64,000 bases of DNA from Vreelandella titanicae BH1. Its GTDB lineage: Bacteria > Pseudomonadota > Gammaproteobacteria > Pseudomonadales > Halomonadaceae. Under the pieces are notes generated by a model that was given only the letters and a program-made list of their open reading frames with translations, was not told the origin of the DNA and did not search any database. A program made the translations under genes and the position numbers. The stretch spans positions 1 to 64,000 of the forward strand of contig NZ_AOPO01000015.1 of assembly GCF_000336575.1 (NCBI RefSeq), given 5' to 3'. Below, piece by piece: positions 59,413 through 64,000 of the stretch. Numbering within the stretch: position 1 is the first letter of the stretch; the number at the start of each line of letters is the position of its first letter.

Positions 59413-61137
59413 TTATTGGTCAGGCTTGTCCTGCACCGTCAAGCCAACCGTGGTAATACGGCCACCGAGTGTCGCCAGTACCGCCAGCATGATGCCATCG
59501 AGCTGAAGTGAGTCGCCTATCTCCGGTTGGCTGGAGAGTGTATTGCGCAGCAGTGCGTCGAGAGTCGTCTGGCCATCCTCTCCTTCGATCAACACGCCAT
59601 ACGAGTGGCGTAAATCGTCTATCCTTGTACTGCCCTTGAGCTTTAGCTCCTGATCGGGCAGCTCTTCACTGACCACGCCCACCGCATCTGAAAAGACACA
59701 GTCGATAAACGGCCTCGTCTCGGGACGCAGCACCACGAACAGGTGATCGCCAGCCATTAGCTCTGTCGAGCCTCGCGGGGGAATTACGTCCTTACCCCGG
59801 GTAATCATCGCGACGACCGTCGTATCGGGTAGTGCCATTTGTGAAAGCCGCCGACCCGCTGCGCGTGGATGGTCGCTCAGGGTGTACTCCACAATATCGG
59901 CATCTACCTCTTCCAGCGCGGTAATCTCAAGGCTGGCCGCCGGTACCGCTGGCGGTTTTTCAGTCAATCCCAGCTTGCGGGCCACCACTGGCAGAGTGGT
60001 GCCCTGGATGGTTGCCGAGATCAGCACCACGAAAAACACCACATTGAAGATTAATTCTGCACCCTCCAGCCCAAACATCAGCGGAAAAATAGCCAGGATA
60101 ATAGGGACGGAGCCACGTAGGCCTACCCAGGCCACTAAACTGGCTTCACGGGCATTGAAGCCGAACAGTTTCATGACCGGCAACACGGCGATTGGCCGGG
60201 CAACCAAAATCAGTACCGCAGCAATCACCAGCCCTTCCAGCCATACATCCAGCAGAGACACCGGGTTTATCAGCAGCCCCAATACCACGAACATCACGAT
60301 CTGGCTTAGCCAGGCGAGCCCATCATGAAACAGGAATGTGCTGCGCTGAAAGGCGATACGGTGGTTGCCAATGAACACCCCGGTCAGGAAAATGGCCAGG
60401 AATCCGCTACCCCCTGCGTTGGCTGAGATACCAAAGGAAAGGAAGCCACACGCGGCCACCATTACCGGGTAAAGGCCCGAGGCCACCAGATGGATGCGGT
60501 TAATGATCTTGACCGATGCCCATCCTACGCCAAGCCCTACCAGGCCCCCTACGCCCATCTGCATGACGAAAAGCTCAAGCAGCCCCATGCCTGGTTTCAT
60601 GCCATTGACCAGCACTTCCAGCAACCCGACGGTAAGGAAAATAGCCATCGGGTCGTTTGAGGCGCTTTCGATCTCTAGCGTGGATTTCAGTTTTTTATTG
60701 ATATGTATGCCGGCGTTTCTTAACAGCGAAAATACCGCTGCGGCATCTGTGGAGCCCACGATAGCCCCTAGTAGCAGGCCTTCCAGCAGCGGTAAGTCGA
60801 GAATGTAGGCGGCTGCCACGCCGGTGATTAGAGCCGTGATCAACACCCCGAAAGTGGCGAGCAGGGAGGCGGGTTTCCAGACTTTTCGAATCGATGAGGT
60901 AGGCGTTTGAAGCCCGCCGTCAAAGAGGATCATTGCCAGCGCCAGCGTGCCTAGGGCATGTGCCCCCGCTGGGTTGTCGAAGGCGATCCCTCCAATACCA
61001 CTCTCACCGGCCAGCATGCCAATGACCAAGAACAGAACCAGGACAGGTAAGCCAAGGCGGGCAGATAATTTGCTCGATACAATGCCCACCAATATCAAAA
61101 TCGCAGCAAGTAAAATGAGCTTGTCAACGGGAAACAT
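59413..61137 (-). CDS. cvrA: Potassium/proton antiporter, CvrA/NhaP2 type
   Basis: A 574-aa CPA1 antiporter, close to E. coli CvrA (578). About 12-13 helices occupy residues 1-395 (LSARLGLPVLVLFLVIGMLAGE near 24-45; GSTDAAAVFSLLRN near 127-140 with the ion-site Asp; SASNDPMAIFLTVGLLE near 158). A TrkA_C domain (about 405-480) and a CorC-like C-terminal domain (about 490-570) complete it. It exports potassium or sodium at high internal salt, fitting a halophile. Confidence 0.93.
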   Translation of the reverse strand: MFPVDKLILLAAILILVGIVSSKLSARLGLPVLVLFLVIGMLAGESGIGGIAFDNPAGAHALGTLALAMILFDGGLQTPTSSIRKVWKPASLLATFGVLITALITGVAAAYILDLPLLEGLLLGAIVGSTDAAAVFSLLRNAGIHINKKLKSTLEIESASNDPMAIFLTVGLLEVLVNGMKPGMGLLELFVMQMGVGGLVGLGVGWASVKIINRIHLVASGLYPVMVAACGFLSFGISANAGGSGFLAIFLTGVFIGNHRIAFQRSTFLFHDGLAWLSQIVMFVVLGLLINPVSLLDVWLEGLVIAAVLILVARPIAVLPVMKLFGFNAREASLVAWVGLRGSVPIILAIFPLMFGLEGAELIFNVVFFVVLISATIQGTTLPVVARKLGLTEKPPAVPAASLEITALEEVDADIVEYTLSDHPRAAGRRLSQMALPDTTVVAMITRGKDVIPPRGSTELMAGDHLFVVLRPETRPFIDCVFSDAVGVVSEELPDQELKLKGSTRIDDLRHSYGVLIEGEDGQTTLDALLRNTLSSQPEIGDSLQLDGIMLAVLATLGGRITTVGLTVQDKPDQ

Positions 61138-61230
61138 AAACGGAGAACCCTTCTAAAAAGGTACTGATAGTTTGAATGGCAGCGTGTCTCTAAAGCGGTG
61201 CCACTAATGAATAACTGAACAACTACGTAG

Positions 61231-61656
61231 TTAGCTCTTTGCGAGGATAGGCGGTGCCCGACCGGGGGGAAGAAGGAGGGCACAGCCGCTGGTGTCGTTT
61301 GAAACGACACGGCCAAGAATTGCCTGGTGGGAGATAGCTGAATGCAGCGAGGCGAAAAAGCTAACGGGAGGGGGATCGTCGGCTGACCATTCGATGGCCT
61401 TCAAAAGCTCTTTATCTACCTGCCGCTTGGTGGCATCGTTTCTTATTCGTAGCTTGGTGGGGAGTGGCGCGAAAGCGTAGTGACTCGAAAGACTTTTCAG
61501 GCTTTCATCGGTCTGTTGCAGCTCGGTGAAATGTGGCTTGTAAAACTGTTCGACGGCACCCGATAGCAAGACCAGAAAACAGCCCAGAAGCAGGATCTGG
61601 GATGCCCAGAGAGGCGCATGCCCGACGTTTTTTCCATCCCCACCCCCTTGCTGCAT
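61231..61656 (-). CDS. Hypothetical membrane-anchored protein
   Basis: A 141-aa protein with one N-terminal hydrophobic segment (about 19-37, LWASQILLLGCFLVLLSGAV) and a periplasmic remainder. AAGGAAGA precedes ATG 61656; the frame opens to 61740, overlapping the transglutaminase gene. No domain recognised. The C-terminal stretch contains HQAILGRVVSNDTSGCALLLP. It follows the transglutaminase gene on the same strand by 61 nt. Confidence 0.6.
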   Translation of the reverse strand: MQQGGGDGKNVGHAPLWASQILLLGCFLVLLSGAVEQFYKPHFTELQQTDESLKSLSSHYAFAPLPTKLRIRNDATKRQVDKELLKAIEWSADDPPPVSFFASLHSAISHQAILGRVVSNDTSGCALLLPPGRAPPILAKS

Positions 61657-61717
61657 CGAGTCTTCCTTGAACAAGCCAACTATGTAGCTGTTATACCTTA
61701 GGTGGAGTTGGTTTGCA

Positions 61718-62584
61718 TCAGCCCACCAGTGGCATGACATCCACTTCGACTTCCAGGCGGTGTTCGCCGCCCCCGTTCATGACGCCTTTTAGCGGGGCTA
61801 CGTCGGCGTAATCTCGCCCCCAGGCCAGTACAGGGTGCTGTTCACTGGCCACGGTGCCATTGGTGGGGTCTAGGGCCAGCCACCCCCATTCGGGAATCCA
61901 GGTCGCCAACCATGCATGGGAAGCATCTGCGCCGATCAGGCGTGGCTGCCCGGGCGGGGGCTGGGTTTCCAAATAGCCACTGACATAGCGCGCAGCAAGA
62001 CCTACCGAACGCAATGCACCAATCGCGAGATGAGCAAAATCCTGGCAGACACCCCGCCGGTTGGCGAGTACTTCGCTTAGCGGCGTTGCAAGTGTGGTAA
62101 AGCTGGGGTCGTACTCGAAGGTTTGATGAATCAGTTCATTGAGCGCGAGAGTCGCCTCGACTATTGGCCTGCCTGGGGTAAAGCAGCTGTGGGCAAAGGT
62201 GGCCAGCTCATCATTACGGCGAATAAACGGTGAGTCGAGGCGGTAAAGTTGAATGTCAAAACTGTTGTTCTGGCTAAGCTGCTGAGCGACTTGTTCCCAC
62301 GTCGTTGAGGTGGTGGGTAGCGCTGCTAAGGGGTGTGTACTCAACTGCGTTACCACCGTGACATCCAAGGTTTGATGAACTTCCTCCATGGCGAAATAGA
62401 GCACTCGATTGCCGAATACATCGCGGCGCTCCATCTGTACCTGCGGCGTGGGGCTGATCTGCAGTTCCGAGGCACCACAGTGCTGATGCGGCGTTTTACG
62501 TGGTAGCACCCGAGCTTCACTATGGCACAGCGTCACGGGGGCGCTGTAGTGGTAGCGGGTGGTATGGCGCAGCGTGTAGTTCAT
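61718..62584 (-). CDS. Transglutaminase-like protein
   Basis: A 288-aa transglutaminase/protease superfamily member. A beta N-terminal domain (YTLRHTTRYHYSAPVTLCHSE at the start) precedes the core with the triad Cys in NRRGVCQDFAHLA (about 175-187), His in DASHAWLATW and Asp in ALDPTNG. Such proteins accompany ATP-grasp/alpha-E genes, as here, where it overlaps the upstream gene by 4 nt. This trio is widespread and has been linked to peptide-bond formation or cleavage (inference from literature on the family). Confidence 0.9.
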   Translation of the reverse strand: MNYTLRHTTRYHYSAPVTLCHSEARVLPRKTPHQHCGASELQISPTPQVQMERRDVFGNRVLYFAMEEVHQTLDVTVVTQLSTHPLAALPTTSTTWEQVAQQLSQNNSFDIQLYRLDSPFIRRNDELATFAHSCFTPGRPIVEATLALNELIHQTFEYDPSFTTLATPLSEVLANRRGVCQDFAHLAIGALRSVGLAARYVSGYLETQPPPGQPRLIGADASHAWLATWIPEWGWLALDPTNGTVASEQHPVLAWGRDYADVAPLKGVMNGGGEHRLEVEVDVMPLVG

Positions 62585-64000
62585 GCATCAGGCTCCATGC
62601 TGACTAACTGGCGTGGCCGCTCCACGTGGCTGAAATGACTCTGACTGATGGCTTCAGAAAGCGCGCTTAAGGGGGCAATTAAAGCATCCAGCAGTTGCTC
62701 TAAGGCATCCTGTGCCTCCGGTGTATCGGCTAGATGACTTAAGCGATCAATGTCGGCCAGGTGCAGTGCCGCATTGGCCTGAATTAATAGCCGCCGTTCG
62801 GCGTTACGGTAGGGCGATGAGCTGCCCGGCAGGCGATCCATCTGTCGTTCAATGCGCTTGAGCATATAGCCCACCGAGCGAGGATTGGTTTCATCGAACA
62901 GCAGTAGATCGAGAATCGCCGCAGGGTGAAGCTCACTGCGGTAGCGGCGGCGATAGGCGGTAAAGTTATCGGTGGTGGCGAGCACGACTTCCCACAACGC
63001 CAGCCCCGGCGAGTGCGGCGCATTGAGGGTGAGCTTGAGCAGCGAGAGCAGTCCCAGCACGCGATCCAGGAAGCGGCCGATATCCATAAACCGCCAGCCG
63101 TAGTGATGGGGCATGGTTTCGTTACACAGCCCGAAGAAGGCGGCTAGCTGAGCAGACAGCCCTTCGCAAGCGCGCCGCGCCGCGCTTGCCCCCAAGCTGG
63201 GGTTGAAGGTAGCCATGCGCTGACGCAGTTGATGCACCACCCGCCAGGAGTCATCGCCTAAGTGGTCACGCACGCTGCGTGCGTTGCGCATTAGTTGGGC
63301 AAACAGTGGCTGTAAGGCCTGGGGATCCACGTCATCAAACTGCGCCAGTAACGCGGCGCGCTTTAGATCAAAACCAATCAAAGGTGCCTGTAGTCGCTGT
63401 TGGTCCTCTTCGTTTAGCGTGGTGATATCCAGTGCCAGCAGAAGTTCATCGAGCAGCTGATCGGCGATCTCATCCTGGTCGTACTCCATTAGCCTCATTA
63501 GCGCTTCACGCAGAAGTCGCGCGCGGGTGTCTAAGCGCTCGCCGTAGCGGCCTAACCAAAACAGGCTTTCGGCTACTCGGCTGGGTAGGTCGGTGCCGTC
63601 ACGGGTGGCCACCACCGGGCCGCGGGCCTGGCGGAGCTGGCTGACATGGGGCTGAGGAGAGGCTGCCGTAACCCAGACATCTTTAACGATGGTGCTGCTT
63701 AGTGATGGCAAGCCAGGTTCGCCAACCCAAGCTAAACCACCGGGCATTACTTGGTACTCGCCAGCCGCACTATTTTTAGCAGCAGTGCTGCTTTTGGCAG
63801 TGGCATTGGGGGTGCGTGTTACAAAGCAGCGTAGGTTGAGCGTGGTGGGCTCCAGGCGCTGTAGGTGGCTATCAAAAACCGGCGCGGTGGCTGGCTGCGT
63901 CGTGGCATTGACGTTGGGCAGCAGCAGGGTCTCACCCAGAAGATGCTCGCACAGCATCGGTAAGTAGTCCGCTAACACCGGGGCTTCCAAAATGCCTACC
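62581..64000 (-). CDS. Circularly permuted ATP-grasp/alpha-E fusion protein, partial
   Basis: The visible 473 codons are the C-terminal part of a longer protein whose start lies beyond the right edge; the frame runs open to the last base. Residues upstream of about 130 (LADYLPMLCEHLLGE and QVMPGGLAWVGEPG) match the end of the circularly permuted type 2 ATP-grasp domain. The remainder begins LPSRVAESLFWLGRYGERLD, the start of an alpha-E domain, and is all-helical. It overlaps the transglutaminase gene by 4 nt. The fusion probably makes an amide bond on an unknown substrate. Confidence 0.9.
   Translation of the reverse strand, partial: VGILEAPVLADYLPMLCEHLLGETLLLPNVNATTQPATAPVFDSHLQRLEPTTLNLRCFVTRTPNATAKSSTAAKNSAAGEYQVMPGGLAWVGEPGLPSLSSTIVKDVWVTAASPQPHVSQLRQARGPVVATRDGTDLPSRVAESLFWLGRYGERLDTRARLLREALMRLMEYDQDEIADQLLDELLLALDITTLNEEDQQRLQAPLIGFDLKRAALLAQFDDVDPQALQPLFAQLMRNARSVRDHLGDDSWRVVHQLRQRMATFNPSLGASAARRACEGLSAQLAAFFGLCNETMPHHYGWRFMDIGRFLDRVLGLLSLLKLTLNAPHSPGLALWEVVLATTDNFTAYRRRYRSELHPAAILDLLLFDETNPRSVGYMLKRIERQMDRLPGSSSPYRNAERRLLIQANAALHLADIDRLSHLADTPEAQDALEQLLDALIAPLSALSEAISQSHFSHVERPRQLVSMEPDA

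Overview
The window looks like chromosomal DNA of a moderately halophilic gammaproteobacterium, most likely Halomonas or a close relative in the Halomonadaceae. This rests on gene content (FabV enoyl reductase, the ast operon with two AstA-like subunits, TRAP transporters, an RFN-controlled RibH2 paralogue, DUF3581, DUF2252, an unlinked BluB), moderately high GC and gammaproteobacterial gene styles. No rRNA, tRNA, insertion sequence, prophage or CRISPR array was recognised. Species cannot be decided from the sequence alone.

Layout. 1-192 is a perfect TACACC hexanucleotide array (32 copies, cut by the window edge). 371-8713 is a compact catabolic island: two GntR-type operator palindromes, a split two-subunit transketolase, a TRAP transporter, a beta-hydroxyacid dehydrogenase, a TIM-barrel isomerase, an SDR and a GntR/FCD regulator. 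No sugar kinase is present. 8842-9609 carries a lumazine synthase paralogue behind an FMN riboswitch. 9815-22719 is mixed housekeeping: AbrB-like membrane protein, ABC exporter, MDR oxidoreductase, MscS channel with an unknown partner, YeeN/YebC protein, LysE exporter, glutathione peroxidase, fabV, a GlxA/AraC regulator and an SDR.

22953-33968 holds two arginine catabolic routes facing each other. The aerobic succinyltransferase pathway (astC, two astA-like genes, astD, astB; no astE here) is on the plus strand. The arginine deiminase pathway (YfcC-type carrier, arcA, arcB, arcC) is on the minus strand, behind a perfect FNR/ANR box placed near -41 of a plausible promoter. Upstream lies a sigma-54 activator gene broken by at least two frameshifts (34245-35489).

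35768-49620 is accessory-like: GNAT acetyltransferases, a DUF523 gene with a repeated ribosome-binding site, a MarR regulator with twin operators divergent from an EamA transporter, a LysR remnant, a flavodoxin-fold oxidoreductase, bluB, a diguanylate cyclase, a WYL regulator, a GST, and a LysR-amidase-DUF3311-SSS symporter cluster. 49696-64000 contains DUF2252, a second diguanylate cyclase, an SPFH/NfeD pair, a TRIC-type channel, a 1003-residue AsmA-like protein with an internal 15-bp repeat, DUF3581, a CvrA/NhaP2 antiporter, and a transglutaminase plus ATP-grasp/alpha-E pair running off the right edge.

The best candidate for something undescribed is the first island. A two-subunit transketolase with acid transport, oxidoreductases and an isomerase, but no kinase, suggests that an unphosphorylated acidic sugar derivative enters central metabolism directly by transketolation.
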